Shown: positions 1 to 8,475, counted from the stretch's first letter. The stretch is DNA of 26,256 nucleotides from CANNDT01 sp945876205 (GCA_947503365.1 CANNDT010000063.1:1-26256), one strand, 5' to 3'. Notes: a model not told the origin generated them from the letters alone. Made by a program: numbers and translations.

Positions 1-771
1 GCCAATCGCGACCACGCGCCGATCACCGGTGCCCGCCGTATACGCGCGAACGTCGGCGTCGAGCGCCACCGTGAGCGGGATGCCCGTGGCGTCCTCGGGA
101 TTGAACGCCGCGCCGACCCGCACTTGACGCTCCAGCCGAATTCCTGGTGCCCCGGGGCCCTCGGCCCCGAACTCGGGTTCGCGCACGTTGCGCACGGTTG
201 CACCGAGCCGAACTGCGCCCGCTACCGCGAGCACACCGACATCCAGATCGAACCGGTTCTGCGTGTCCCCGCCCTCGAGCGTGCCGCGCAGGTACTTCAA
301 CGTCGTTCCGGCGTGAACTCCTGGAAGCACAGTCCGAAGGATGGTGACGCCAAGCTGGCTCGCCGCGAGCGAACGCATGGGCACTTCCGCCCCTCTACCT
401 TGTCGGTTGGCACCGGCTTCCCCTGTAGTCGGGTCAAGAGGCTGTATGTCTTTGATGTGCAAGCGGTAATAGCCAATACCGAAGGGCGGTGTCGCCAGGG
501 CAAACCAGCTGGCGTCATCGCGCCCGCTCGCCTCGGGGTCGCCGGTGCGCGTGACCGCCTTACCAATCGCGACGTCGAGAAATGGCCCTGCAGCCAGGCC
601 TGCCGGGTTCCACCACGTCGCGCTGCTATCGGACGCCACCGCCACGAAAGCGCCGCCCATACCAAGCGCCCGGCTGCCCACTGATTCTGCAATCTGCGCC
701 TGTGCGGACGTAGAAGCGGCCGTCAGCGTGACGCAGAGCAGTGCAACCCGAACGAAGAGGTGCTTGGCCAT
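1..771 (-). CDS. PorV/PorQ-like outer-membrane beta-barrel protein (3' end off window)
   Basis: The reading frame is open from an ATG at 771 to the left edge (257 codons, no stop), so the C-terminus is missing. Residues 1-25 look like a signal peptide (basic start, hydrophobic core, Ala-Gln-Ala before the likely cut). Residues 32-60 contain GSRALGMGGAFVAVASD followed by WWNPAGLA. This is the N-terminal signature of the PorV/PorQ/UPF0164 branch of FadL-like outer-membrane barrels, in which a glycine-rich first strand precedes an Asn-Pro-Ala-Gly turn. Alternating beta-strand-like sequence follows. Cargo or partner is unknown; relatives act in type IX secretion or as generic outer-membrane proteins, and no such partner is visible here. 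No clear Shine-Dalgarno precedes the ATG, but the signal peptide fixes the start well. It diverges from the Yip1 gene. Confidence 0.75.
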   Translation of the reverse strand, partial: MAKHLFVRVALLCVTLTAASTSAQAQIAESVGSRALGMGGAFVAVASDSSATWWNPAGLAAGPFLDVAIGKAVTRTGDPEASGRDDASWFALATPPFGIGYYRLHIKDIQPLDPTTGEAGANRQGRGAEVPMRSLAASQLGVTILRTVLPGVHAGTTLKYLRGTLEGGDTQNRFDLDVGVLAVAGAVRLGATVRNVREPEFGAEGPGAPGIRLERQVRVGAAFNPEDATGIPLTVALDADVRAYTAGTGDRRVVAIG

Positions 772-852
772 CGCGTATAATTTTGATGATTTTGAGTAGT
801 CAAAATCTGACGGACTGAACAGAACCGAACTGTAATCGTATCAGGAGTTTGA
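772..852. promoter_or_regulatory. Divergent promoter region with an 8-bp palindrome
   Basis: This AT-rich 81-bp gap separates two divergent genes. A perfect TATAAT hexamer lies at 776-781 on the plus strand, about 70 bases before the Yip1 start, but I see no good -35 partner. At 788-795 and 800-807, GATTTTGA and TCAAAATC form a perfect 8-bp inverted repeat around a 4-base spacer. A further TTTTGA sits at 781-786. The layout suits a dimeric regulator that controls one or both genes. This is inferred from symmetry alone. Confidence 0.4.
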
Positions 853-1602
853 GTGACCACTATGTCCGCCGGCTCGGCCAATCCGGCGCTGCTCGACCAT
901 CATTTCGACTCGCTTCCCGCCCGCGTCCTCGGCGTGCTGCGGTCGCCGCGAGCCACCCTCACGGCCGTCGCCAACGCCCCGCGCTGGGCCGGGGTCCTGG
1001 TCCTCACCTTCCTCATCTCGACCCTCAGCTCTGCCGCGCTCCTGCAAACCGATATCGGCCGCGTGGCCCTCGTCGACCAATGGGAGCGGACGGCCTCCGC
1101 CTTCGGCCAGAACGTCGATGACCGTCAGTACGCCGCCCTGGAAGATGCCAGCGCAAATGGGCCGGCATACGCGGCGATCAGCTCCTTCGCCAGCGGTCCC
1201 CTGCTGACGTTTGGCCTCGCGGGACTCCTTTTCGTGGTCTTCAATCGCGGGGTCGGCCGCAGGGCCACCTATCCGCAGCTCCTCGCGATCACGGCGCACG
1301 CCGGCGTCATCCTCGCGCTCCGGCAGCTCATTGCGGCGCCGGTGAACTACACGCGCGAAACGCTCGCCAGCCCGATGACCATGACCATCTTCTTCTCGAT
1401 GCTCGATGAAGCGTCACCCCTCGCCCGCTTCTTCGGCGTCATCGACCTGTTCGTCGTCTGGTGGCTCGCGGTGCTCGCGATTGGCCTGTCAGTGCTCTAC
1501 GGCCGGCCGGCGCGACGCGTGCTCCTGGGTCTCGTCGGCGCCTACGTGGTGCTTGCGCTGTTGCTGGTGATTGCCATGGCAATCACGGGAGGAACGGTTT
1601 GA
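853..1602 (+). CDS. Yip1-family integral membrane protein
   Basis: A 249-residue protein with about five membrane segments (roughly 45-64, 112-131, 141-161, 194-216 and 223-244). A soluble loop at 65-110 follows the first segment. The opening motif LPARVLGVLRSPRATL and the overall layout match bacterial Yip1-domain (YIF1/YIP1 superfamily) proteins, whose biochemical role is not established. The GTG at 853 is chosen because AGGAG at 843-847 lies 5 bases upstream; the ATG at 862 would be too far from it. The stop overlaps the TTG start of the adaptor gene (TTGA), so the two are probably translationally coupled. In this setting it may help an envelope transporter assemble, but that is inference. 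Confidence 0.75.
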   Translation: MTTMSAGSANPALLDHHFDSLPARVLGVLRSPRATLTAVANAPRWAGVLVLTFLISTLSSAALLQTDIGRVALVDQWERTASAFGQNVDDRQYAALEDASANGPAYAAISSFASGPLLTFGLAGLLFVVFNRGVGRRATYPQLLAITAHAGVILALRQLIAAPVNYTRETLASPMTMTIFFSMLDEASPLARFFGVIDLFVVWWLAVLAIGLSVLYGRPARRVLLGLVGAYVVLALLLVIAMAITGGTV

Positions 1603-2963
1603 CGCGGAAACGGTGGCTGATTCTCGCGGGCCTCATCATTCTGATCGGCGCCGGGGCAGGCGCGAGATTCTGGTTCAACCGCCAGGACGTGCCCGCCGTC
1701 ACCGTCGAAGCGCTCCGCGCGCGGGATCTCGAAGCCATCGTCTCGGCCTCCGGGAAGATCCAGCCAAAACGGCAGGTCAATGTCTCGGCCAACACGATGG
1801 GCCGGGTGACGCGCCTGTCGGTCGAAGAAGGCCAGCGTGTACGCGCCGGCCAGTTTCTCCTCGAAATCGATCCGCGGTCGCTCGAAGGACAGTTGCAGCG
1901 AGGCGAAGCCAGCGTCGCCGGGGCACGCTCCTCCCTGCAGCAGGCACGGACAAATGTCGAGCAGGCGCGCACCAACGTGGACCTGGCGCGGCAGAACCTG
2001 AAGCGTCAGGAAGAGCTCTGGAAAGGCGGCCTGACCACTCGCGAGGCGCTCGAGCGCGCGCAGAATGAACTGGCGGTCCGCGAATCGGACGTGAAAGCGC
2101 GAGAGCAGGAAGTCCAGACGCGCGAGGAACAGATCAAGCAGGAACAGGCGGGCCTTGCGACGACGCGCTACAACCTGAGCCAGGTGATCATCTCGTCCCC
2201 GATGGACGGCATCGTCACGCGCCGGAACATCGAGCAGGGCGAGAATGTCATGGTCGGGACGATGAACAACGCCGGCACGGTGCTGCTGACGATCGCCGAC
2301 ATGTCGGTGATCGAGGCAGAGGTCGAGGTCGACGAAACCGACATCCCCAACGTCACGCTCGGGCAGGAAGCCAAGGTCACGATCGACGCGGTGCCCGACC
2401 GGACGTTCCGCGGCAGGGTTACCGAAATTGGCAACAGCCCGATCCAGGCCACCGGCACACAGACCACGCAGCAGGCGACGAACTTCAAAGTCGTGATCAC
2501 GCTCGAGGAAGAGGTGCCGGACGTGCGTCCGGGCTTCACCTGCACGGCCGACATCACGACGGCCACGCGGAAGAACGTCGTCTCGGTGCCGATCCAGGCG
2601 CTGGCCGTGCGTGAGATGTTGTTCGACGACAAGGGGACGCTGGTACACGAGCCGCCACCGGTGCGCCCGCGGCGCGGCTTCGGCGCGCCGAACGTCGAAC
2701 CGACCGTGGCCGCGCCACCGGAGCCACCGCCCGGCCACACGCGGAAGGAATCGGAAGGTGTGTTCGTGCTCCGCGACATGCGCGCGGTGTTCGTCCCGAT
2801 CAAGGTTGGCATCGCGGGCGAACGTTACTTCGAGGTCCTCAACGGCGTGGCGGCCGGCGACCGCGTGGTCACGGGGCCGGTCGCCTCGGTGCGCCAGATG
2901 GCCGACGGCGAGACGGTGAAGATCGCGGAGCCGCCGGCGCGCGCGCCCGCCCCGGCGCCCTGA
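1599..2963 (+). CDS. MacA-like periplasmic adaptor (HlyD/RND-type membrane fusion protein)
   Basis: A 454-residue adaptor that would link inner-membrane permeases to an outer-membrane channel. One N-terminal membrane anchor (about 6-24) is followed by the first lipoyl half (about 60-95) and a long helical hairpin rich in Gln, Glu and Arg (about 97-192). The second lipoyl half contains IISSPMDGIVTRRN near 197-210. A beta-barrel domain and a membrane-proximal domain close the protein. A proline-rich insert (about residues 348-385) splits the C-terminal part. The start is TTG at 1599, with GGAGG 7-10 bases upstream, overlapping the Yip1 stop. The longer in-frame reading from 1461 lies inside the Yip1 gene and is rejected. 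The stop overlaps the next ATG (TGATG). MacA, not RND, type is favoured because MacB-like permeases follow. Confidence 0.85.
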   Translation: MTRKRWLILAGLIILIGAGAGARFWFNRQDVPAVTVEALRARDLEAIVSASGKIQPKRQVNVSANTMGRVTRLSVEEGQRVRAGQFLLEIDPRSLEGQLQRGEASVAGARSSLQQARTNVEQARTNVDLARQNLKRQEELWKGGLTTREALERAQNELAVRESDVKAREQEVQTREEQIKQEQAGLATTRYNLSQVIISSPMDGIVTRRNIEQGENVMVGTMNNAGTVLLTIADMSVIEAEVEVDETDIPNVTLGQEAKVTIDAVPDRTFRGRVTEIGNSPIQATGTQTTQQATNFKVVITLEEEVPDVRPGFTCTADITTATRKNVVSVPIQALAVREMLFDDKGTLVHEPPPVRPRRGFGAPNVEPTVAAPPEPPPGHTRKESEGVFVLRDMRAVFVPIKVGIAGERYFEVLNGVAAGDRVVTGPVASVRQMADGETVKIAEPPARAPAPAP

Positions 2964-4186
2964 TGCACCAGATCCTCGAGTCGATCGCGATCGCGCTGCA
3001 GTCCATCTGGGCGAGCAAGCTCCGATCGTTCATGACCGTCCTCGGCAACATCGTGGCGGTGATGTCGATCGTCACGGTGGTCTCGCTGATTCAGGGTATG
3101 AACTCGATGGTGTCGAGCGCGATCGTCACCGACGTCGGCGCCGACGGCTTCACGATTCAACGCCGTCCTATCACGCGCACAGACGAAGAAGAAGAGCGCA
3201 CCCGCAACAACCCCAACATCACGCTCGACGAGGCCGACGCGGTCAGGGCGTTCAGCCCGGCCATCGCCTCGGTCGCCGCCCAGGCCAATCGCCCGGGCAG
3301 CGTGACCTATCGCGATCAGGTACTGGACAGCGTCCAGATCCAGGGCGTCACCAGCGAGTACGTCAACTTCGCGACCTTCGACGCCGAACGCGGCCGATTG
3401 ATGAGCCCCACGGAAGTGGAGCGGAACCAGCCGGTGGTCATCATCGGATTCGACGTCGCCAAACAGCTCTTCGGCGACCTCAATCCGATCGACCGGATCA
3501 TCAAGATCCAGGGGGTCCACTTTCGCGTCGTCGGCGTCAGCGAGAAGAAGGGATCGGTCTTCGGCAACTCGATGGACCAGTTCGCGGTGATTCCGATCGG
3601 CACGCACATGAAGCTGTTCGGCTCACGCCAGAACCTGTCGCTCATGGTCAAGCCGGTGTCGACCGACGTGCTGCCGGTCGCCATGGACGATGCCACGGTG
3701 GCGCTGCGTGTGGCACGCCGCCTGAAGCCGGCCGAGCCCGACAACTTCGGCATCTTCACCTCGGACACCCTGCTCGGCCTCTATCACCAGGCGACCAACG
3801 GCATCTTCGCGGTGCTGGTCGGCATCGTGGCGCTGTCGCTGGTCGTCGGCGGGATCGTGATCATGAACATCATGCTGATGGTCGTGAGCGAGCGCACCCG
3901 CGAGATCGGCCTGCGCAAGGCGCTCGGCGCGCGCCGGCGGGACATCATGTCGCAGGTGCTGACCGAGTCGGTGACGCTGTCGACGGTCGGCGGCCTCGCC
4001 GGCATTGCACTCGGGTTTCTCGCCGCCCGCGTGATCTCCACGGTGACCCCGCTTCCGGCCCGCCTCGAACCGTGGTCGATTGTGCTGGGCATCGGCATCA
4101 CCGCCGCGGTCGGGTTGTTCTTTGGGGCGTATCCGGCGTCGCGCGCAGCACGGCTCGATCCGATCGAAGCGCTGAGGCGCGAATAG
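2963..4186 (+). CDS. MacB/FtsX-type ABC transporter permease 1
   Basis: A 407-residue permease with the MacB layout but no ATPase domain. There is one N-terminal membrane helix (about 24-45) and a large periplasmic MacB_PCD domain (about 50-270). Three C-terminal helices follow, the first being the Val/Ile-rich segment near 280-310, then SERTREIGLRKALGARR, the conserved cytoplasmic coupling loop of FtsX permeases. The protein ends in ARLDPIEALRRE, a typical family terminus. The ATG overlaps the adaptor stop by one base, and the stop TAG touches the GTG of the next permease. With the adaptor and the second permease it would form a tripartite export or lipoprotein-extracting machine (inferred). 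The substrate is unknown. Confidence 0.9.
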   Translation: MHQILESIAIALQSIWASKLRSFMTVLGNIVAVMSIVTVVSLIQGMNSMVSSAIVTDVGADGFTIQRRPITRTDEEEERTRNNPNITLDEADAVRAFSPAIASVAAQANRPGSVTYRDQVLDSVQIQGVTSEYVNFATFDAERGRLMSPTEVERNQPVVIIGFDVAKQLFGDLNPIDRIIKIQGVHFRVVGVSEKKGSVFGNSMDQFAVIPIGTHMKLFGSRQNLSLMVKPVSTDVLPVAMDDATVALRVARRLKPAEPDNFGIFTSDTLLGLYHQATNGIFAVLVGIVALSLVVGGIVIMNIMLMVVSERTREIGLRKALGARRRDIMSQVLTESVTLSTVGGLAGIALGFLAARVISTVTPLPARLEPWSIVLGIGITAAVGLFFGAYPASRAARLDPIEALRRE

Positions 4187-5470
4187 GTGAAGATCCTGTT
4201 CAGCGAAATCATCGTGATGTCGCTCGCGACGCTGCGCGCGAATAAGCTCCGATCCGCGCTGACCGTCCTCGGCGTGGTGATCGGGATCACCGCCATCGTC
4301 GGCATGACGTCGCTCATCCGCGGGTTCGACCAGTCACTCCGCGACAGCATCCGCGAGCTCGGGCCCAACACCGTCTTCCTCGCCAAGTTCAGCGGCGTGA
4401 GCATCGTCGGTGGCGCGGACTTCGCCACGCTCCTGCGGCGGCCGAACCTCACGGTCGAGGATGCGCGGGCCATCGAGAAGCTCGCGCCGTCAGCCGGCAT
4501 CGTCGACATCTGGCTTGGCGCCGGCGGACCGCCCACGCAGGAGCGCGTCGTCTACCGCGGCAACCGGACGAAGATGATGGGGATTCTCGGGGCCACCGAG
4601 AACTTCGCGTCCATCAACTTTCTCAAGCTCGAAGGCGGACGCTTTTTCACGACCAGTGAAGTGGACCGCCGCCGCAACGTCGTCGTCCTGGGCCAGACGC
4701 CGTACCACGCATTATTCGGCAACGTCGGCACCGATGCCATCGGCAAGAAAGTCAGGATCGGCGCGACCGAATACACCGTGGTTGGCGTCGTCAGCAGCAG
4801 GCCGTCGGCGGGCGGCTTCAATCTCGGACAGGATGACTTCGTCGTCATTCCCGAGACGACGTATCGCAAGCAGTTCGGCATCCAGATTTTCAGGCAGGGC
4901 AACGCCACGCACCAGAGCGTGCTGATCGCCGCCGCGCCGCGCAGCGACGCCGGGCGCGACCAGCTCGTGGCGGAGCTGCAGGAGATCATGCGCGTGCGCC
5001 ACGGCCTGCGGCTCGATGAGCCGAATGACTTCGACCTCGTCACCCAGGACGCCGCGCTGGGAGTGTGGGATCAAGTCAGCAGCGCGACGTTCCTCGCATT
5101 GATCGTCATCTCGTCGATCGCCCTGATGGTGGGCGGCATCGGTGTGATGGCGATCATGATGATCTCGGTGACCGAGCGGACGCGCGAGATCGGCGTCCGC
5201 AAGGCCCTTGGCGCGCGCCGGCGCGAGATCCTCGTCCAGTTCCTGATCGAGGCCGTCGTGCTGACCTCCATCGGCGGCGTCCTGGGGATCAGCCTGGGGA
5301 GCCTGATCGGCGTCGTGATTCACTTCGCGACGGGCTTCCCCATCTCCCTTCCCTGGTGGTCGTTCGCGCTCGGCCTCGGGTTCTCCGCGGCGGTCGGTAT
5401 CTTCTTCGGCATGGTCCCGGCGTTCAGGGCCGCCCGCCTGGATCCAATCGAAGCACTTCGCTACGAATAA
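4187..5470 (+). CDS. MacB/FtsX-type ABC transporter permease 2
   Basis: A 427-residue paralogue of the preceding gene, starting with GTG directly after its TAG. The order of parts is the same: N-terminal helix at about 24-45 (with VLGVVIGITAIVGM), a periplasmic MacB_PCD domain, three C-terminal helices, the coupling loop TERTREIGVRKALGARR, and the terminus ARLDPIEALRYE. Two different permeases in tandem suggest a heterodimeric membrane part. Neither permease has Walker motifs, and no separate ATP-binding gene lies in this cluster, so the ATPase must be encoded elsewhere if the transporter is active. The gene ends just before a hairpin shared with the convergent glnB. Confidence 0.9.
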   Translation: MKILFSEIIVMSLATLRANKLRSALTVLGVVIGITAIVGMTSLIRGFDQSLRDSIRELGPNTVFLAKFSGVSIVGGADFATLLRRPNLTVEDARAIEKLAPSAGIVDIWLGAGGPPTQERVVYRGNRTKMMGILGATENFASINFLKLEGGRFFTTSEVDRRRNVVVLGQTPYHALFGNVGTDAIGKKVRIGATEYTVVGVVSSRPSAGGFNLGQDDFVVIPETTYRKQFGIQIFRQGNATHQSVLIAAAPRSDAGRDQLVAELQEIMRVRHGLRLDEPNDFDLVTQDAALGVWDQVSSATFLALIVISSIALMVGGIGVMAIMMISVTERTREIGVRKALGARRREILVQFLIEAVVLTSIGGVLGISLGSLIGVVIHFATGFPISLPWWSFALGLGFSAAVGIFFGMVPAFRAARLDPIEALRYE

Positions 5471-5540
5471 CTCCCAACCCCTCAACCCCCAAATTCCCAA
5501 TGCCGTTGGGATTTGGGAGTTAGCTCCTTGGGGGGTTGCT
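5471..5540. terminator. Bidirectional terminator-like hairpin between convergent genes
   Basis: The 13 bases at 5488-5500 (CCCAAATTCCCAA) pair with the 12 at 5506-5517 (TTGGGATTTGGG) around a 5-base loop, with one bulged T. Outer bases can extend or compete: AACTCCCAA at 5469-5477 can pair with TTGGGAGTT at 5513-5521. There is no long T-run, so termination strength is uncertain. Its position between the permease stop and the glnB stop favours a shared terminator. The arms are built from 7-8-base words (see findings). Confidence 0.6.
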
Positions 5541-5870
5541 CTAGCTATCCTTCTCGCCCGTCCGAATGCGGTAGCTCTCGAGCACCGGCAGCACGAACAC
5601 GCGGCCGTCGCCGATCTCGCCGGTGCGCGCCGCGGTCACAATCGCTTTGATGGCTTCGTCGGCGATCGAGTCGGGGACGACCACCTCGATCTCCATCTTC
5701 GGCAGCAGGCTGACGTTGTATTCCTTGCCGCGGTAGATCGCGGTGTGCCCCTTCTGCTTGCCGTGGCCGCGGACTTCGGTGACCGTCATGCCGGCGATAT
5801 TCAGCTTGGCCAGCGCGTCCTTGACGTCGTCCACTTTGTTCGGCCGGACGATGCTCTTGATTAGCTTCAT
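5541..5870 (-). CDS. glnB: Nitrogen regulatory protein PII
   Basis: A 109-residue PII signalling protein, which senses 2-oxoglutarate and ATP/ADP and is modified according to glutamine level. The T-loop reads KQKGHTAIYRGKEYNVSLLPK (given in part: YRGKEYNV), with Tyr51 at the usual uridylylation site. GDGRVFVLPV and the C-terminal YRIRTGE match the nucleotide-binding and signature regions. The ATG overlaps the glnD stop (ATGA), so the modifying enzyme and its substrate are translated together. Because an ammonium channel gene heads the same unit, the protein could equally be named glnK; sequence alone does not separate the two. Confidence 0.95.
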   Translation of the reverse strand: MKLIKSIVRPNKVDDVKDALAKLNIAGMTVTEVRGHGKQKGHTAIYRGKEYNVSLLPKMEIEVVVPDSIADEAIKAIVTAARTGEIGDGRVFVLPVLESYRIRTGEKDS

Positions 5871-8386
5871 ACGATTCCCTCCAGGGTGCGTTGCAGGTCG
5901 GAGGTCAGCGCCTGCTGCTCCGCCTCGGTGAGTTTGGAACCCGCCTTCGTGACATGAAACACGTCGATCGCCTTCTCGCCCTCGGTGGCGATCAGCACGA
6001 GGTCGACGTCGCAGCCGTGATGAGAGATCACGCGGCTGATTCGGTAGAGGAGCCCTAGCGCGTTGCCGGCGACGATATCGAGGATCGTGTAGCGGCTCGA
6101 CGCCTCGCTGTCGGCGCGCACGACCGGCGGAATCCGCGTCGTCGCCTTTGGCTGGAGGACGCTCTCCTCGCGGCCGCGCAGCAGCGTGGTGACGTCCTCG
6201 CGACCGGCGACCACGTCCTGGAGGACGTGGATCATCTGGCTGCCGGCCTCGTAATTCAACTCGAGAAAGCGCTCATCGTCGGTGAACTGGAAGATGTCGA
6301 GCACCAGGCCGTTCGGGTTCGTCAGCGCGTGCCCTCGAATGATGTTCATGCCGAACGACGACAACACACCGCAGATGTTGGAAAAGAGAAACGGCTTGTC
6401 GAGCGTGGCCACCGCGAGCGTCCAGATCTGTTCATGGCACTCGAGCGATAAATGCACTTCGTCGGAGCCGATATCGCGCGCCATCCGCACGTGGCGATAG
6501 ATCGCCTCGCGATTGAACAGCTGCAGGTAGCGCTGCGGAAATCCCTCGAGGAAGTGCGTAATCTCGGCGGGCGTCAAGTCGTCCGGCCGGCCGTTCAGCA
6601 GCTCCGCGAGTTCCGCCTGGTTGCGCTCGATCAATTCATCGCCGTAGCGCTGCGTCAGGTGGTTGTAGGTGTCGACGTACAGCCGCCACAGCAGCTCCTC
6701 TTTCCACGGCGTCAGGGTTTCAGGGCTCACGGCGCCGACGTCGACGAGCGTCATCAGGCAGAGCATCTTCAGCCGCTCTTCGGTGCCGATCAGCCCGGCA
6801 AACTCTCTGACGATCTCGGGGTCCTCGGTGTCGCGGCGAAACGCGACGAGCGACATCCGCAGATGATTGCGGATGAGGAACAGGACCATCTCGCGCGCCT
6901 CGGGCGCGAGCTGCAGGCGTTCCAGCACGTCGCCCGCCATGCGCACGCTCTCGAGCGCATGGTCGTCGTCGCGCCATTTGCCGACGTCGTGCAGCAGCAG
7001 CGAGAGCACCAGCAGCTCGGGCGACGCGAGGCCGGCGAGCACCGTGCGGAAACGCTGGCGGTACGGTTCTTCCGTCGAGCCGAGCCGCTCGAGATTGCGA
7101 ATCGTCAGCAGCGTGTGCTCGTCGACGGTGTACTTGTGGTAGAAGTCGCGCACGACGCGCCACGAGATCGCCTGAAATTCCGGGAACACGCGGCCGAGCA
7201 GGCCGCAGTCATGCATTTCCGAGAGCCGTGCGTAGAGGCCCGGCCGCGGCTTGAGCAGACGCAGCGCGCCGATGCGATCGCGCTGCTCGGGGAAGAAGTC
7301 GTCGGCGCGGTAACGATCGACGTGCTGCTGGATGCACGACAGTGCTTCCTCGGCGACTTCGGTTCCGCCATCGAGCGCCGCTTGAAACGCGGGAATCCAC
7401 GACGCGGGACTTCGCGATGCCTTGACGGGATCGAGGAAGCGGATGCCGTCGCGCGAGAGTCCGAGGTTCGGTCCCACCGGCACCGGAGCGGTCCGCCGTG
7501 CCCACTCGAGCGAGCGATTCACGATCCGCGCGTGGCGGAAGTAATCGCTCATCAGCCGCTCGACGCGCTGCCGCGGCTCGGCGCCCGGATACCCCAGCAA
7601 CTCGGCGGTCCGCTCCTGCAGGTCGTGGCTGAGCACGTTGTGGTTGCGCCCTGTCTCCAGGTGCAGAATCGACCGCACGCGTAGCAGGAAATCTTCGGCG
7701 TCCTCGAAGCGGGTCGCATCCGCGGGTCCGCGCCGCAGCAGCAAGGGATCGGTCAGCATCGCGATCGTCCGCGTGGCGGTGAGATCGCGCAGCCCCCCGG
7801 GCGCCTCTTTCACGTCGGGCTCGAGCTGATAGAGCGTGTCGTTGAACTTCGCATGGCGCTCCTGGATCAGCTGCACGAGCGCCTTGACGATGTAGGCGTG
7901 TGTCGACGCCTGATGAAACGTGGAACCGAGCCGCTCAAACAGCGGCCGCTGTCCGGCGACCAGTCGCGCATCGAGCAGCGCGAGCAGGAATTCAGGATTG
8001 TCCGTCTCGAGGTCGGCGAACTCGTCGATTTCGCGGACCTGGTGCCCCACCACCACGCCCAGATCCCAGAGCGGGTGGAGGAACCCACGAAGAAACCGTT
8101 CCTCCGACGGCCCGATGCGGCTGCCGAAGAGCACGAGCAGATCGATATCCGAGTGCAGGCACAAGTGACGCCGGCCGTAGCCGCCGAGCGCGATGATCGC
8201 CACCGGCGCCGCCGGGCCCCCTGCATCCGCAAAGAGCTGCCGCAGGAGCGCATCGACGCGATCGGTATGACGCTCGATCGCGGCGCGGCCGCCCGTGCCG
8301 CCTCCGATGTCGGCGCGAAGCTCGTCTCGAGCGGCGTCAAGGGCGGACTTCATGGACGAGCCCTCGCCCGGCTTGGTCGTCGACAT
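5867..8386 (-). CDS. glnD: Bifunctional [PII] uridylyltransferase / uridylyl-removing enzyme
   Basis: A protein of 839 residues from the ATG at 8386. It adds UMP to PII when glutamine is low and removes it when glutamine is high. The nucleotidyltransferase motif GGYGRRHLCLHSDIDLLVL is at about 68-86, with Ser-Asp-x-Asp for metal binding. The HD domain has YHKYTVDEHTL near 416-426 and LLLHDVGKWRDDDH near 463-476. Two ACT domains that sense glutamine are at about 654-696 and 766-816. Longer (ATG 8458) and shorter (ATG 8353) starts are possible. I prefer 8386 because the extra N-terminal codons of the long form coincide with a strong hairpin, and GGAG lies upstream of 8386. The gene follows the porin gene and overlaps glnB by 4 bases. 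Confidence 0.93.
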   Translation of the reverse strand: MSTTKPGEGSSMKSALDAARDELRADIGGGTGGRAAIERHTDRVDALLRQLFADAGGPAAPVAIIALGGYGRRHLCLHSDIDLLVLFGSRIGPSEERFLRGFLHPLWDLGVVVGHQVREIDEFADLETDNPEFLLALLDARLVAGQRPLFERLGSTFHQASTHAYIVKALVQLIQERHAKFNDTLYQLEPDVKEAPGGLRDLTATRTIAMLTDPLLLRRGPADATRFEDAEDFLLRVRSILHLETGRNHNVLSHDLQERTAELLGYPGAEPRQRVERLMSDYFRHARIVNRSLEWARRTAPVPVGPNLGLSRDGIRFLDPVKASRSPASWIPAFQAALDGGTEVAEEALSCIQQHVDRYRADDFFPEQRDRIGALRLLKPRPGLYARLSEMHDCGLLGRVFPEFQAISWRVVRDFYHKYTVDEHTLLTIRNLERLGSTEEPYRQRFRTVLAGLASPELLVLSLLLHDVGKWRDDDHALESVRMAGDVLERLQLAPEAREMVLFLIRNHLRMSLVAFRRDTEDPEIVREFAGLIGTEERLKMLCLMTLVDVGAVSPETLTPWKEELLWRLYVDTYNHLTQRYGDELIERNQAELAELLNGRPDDLTPAEITHFLEGFPQRYLQLFNREAIYRHVRMARDIGSDEVHLSLECHEQIWTLAVATLDKPFLFSNICGVLSSFGMNIIRGHALTNPNGLVLDIFQFTDDERFLELNYEAGSQMIHVLQDVVAGREDVTTLLRGREESVLQPKATTRIPPVVRADSEASSRYTILDIVAGNALGLLYRISRVISHHGCDVDLVLIATEGEKAIDVFHVTKAGSKLTEAEQQALTSDLQRTLEGIV

Positions 8387-8424
8387 GGGGCGAGTATCTC
8401 CGGGTTCGGTGGGCGGGATCATAC

Positions 8425-8462
8425 GGGGATGGCCGACGACAGCGATCATCATCGGCATCCCC
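8425..8462 (-). promoter_or_regulatory. Hairpin between the porin gene and glnD
   Basis: GGGGATGGCCGA at 8425-8436 is complementary to TCGGCATCCCC at 8452-8462, with one bulged base and a 15-base loop. In the minus-strand transcript it lies 13 bases after the porin stop and upstream of the preferred glnD start. No T-run follows, so it is more likely an mRNA-stability or attenuation element than a full terminator. Confidence 0.45.
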
Positions 8463-8475
8463 GTCCGAGTGCAAC

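Noticed and set aside
772..800. A leaderless promoter for the PorV-like gene (TTGACT, 17 bases, TTATAC on the minus strand)
   Set aside because: The expected start site would fall at or past the ATG, so the hexamers are probably coincidental.
6452..7684. A 410-codon plus-strand open frame inside glnD
   Set aside because: It is antisense to a gene with all GlnD motifs, and its product resembles no family.
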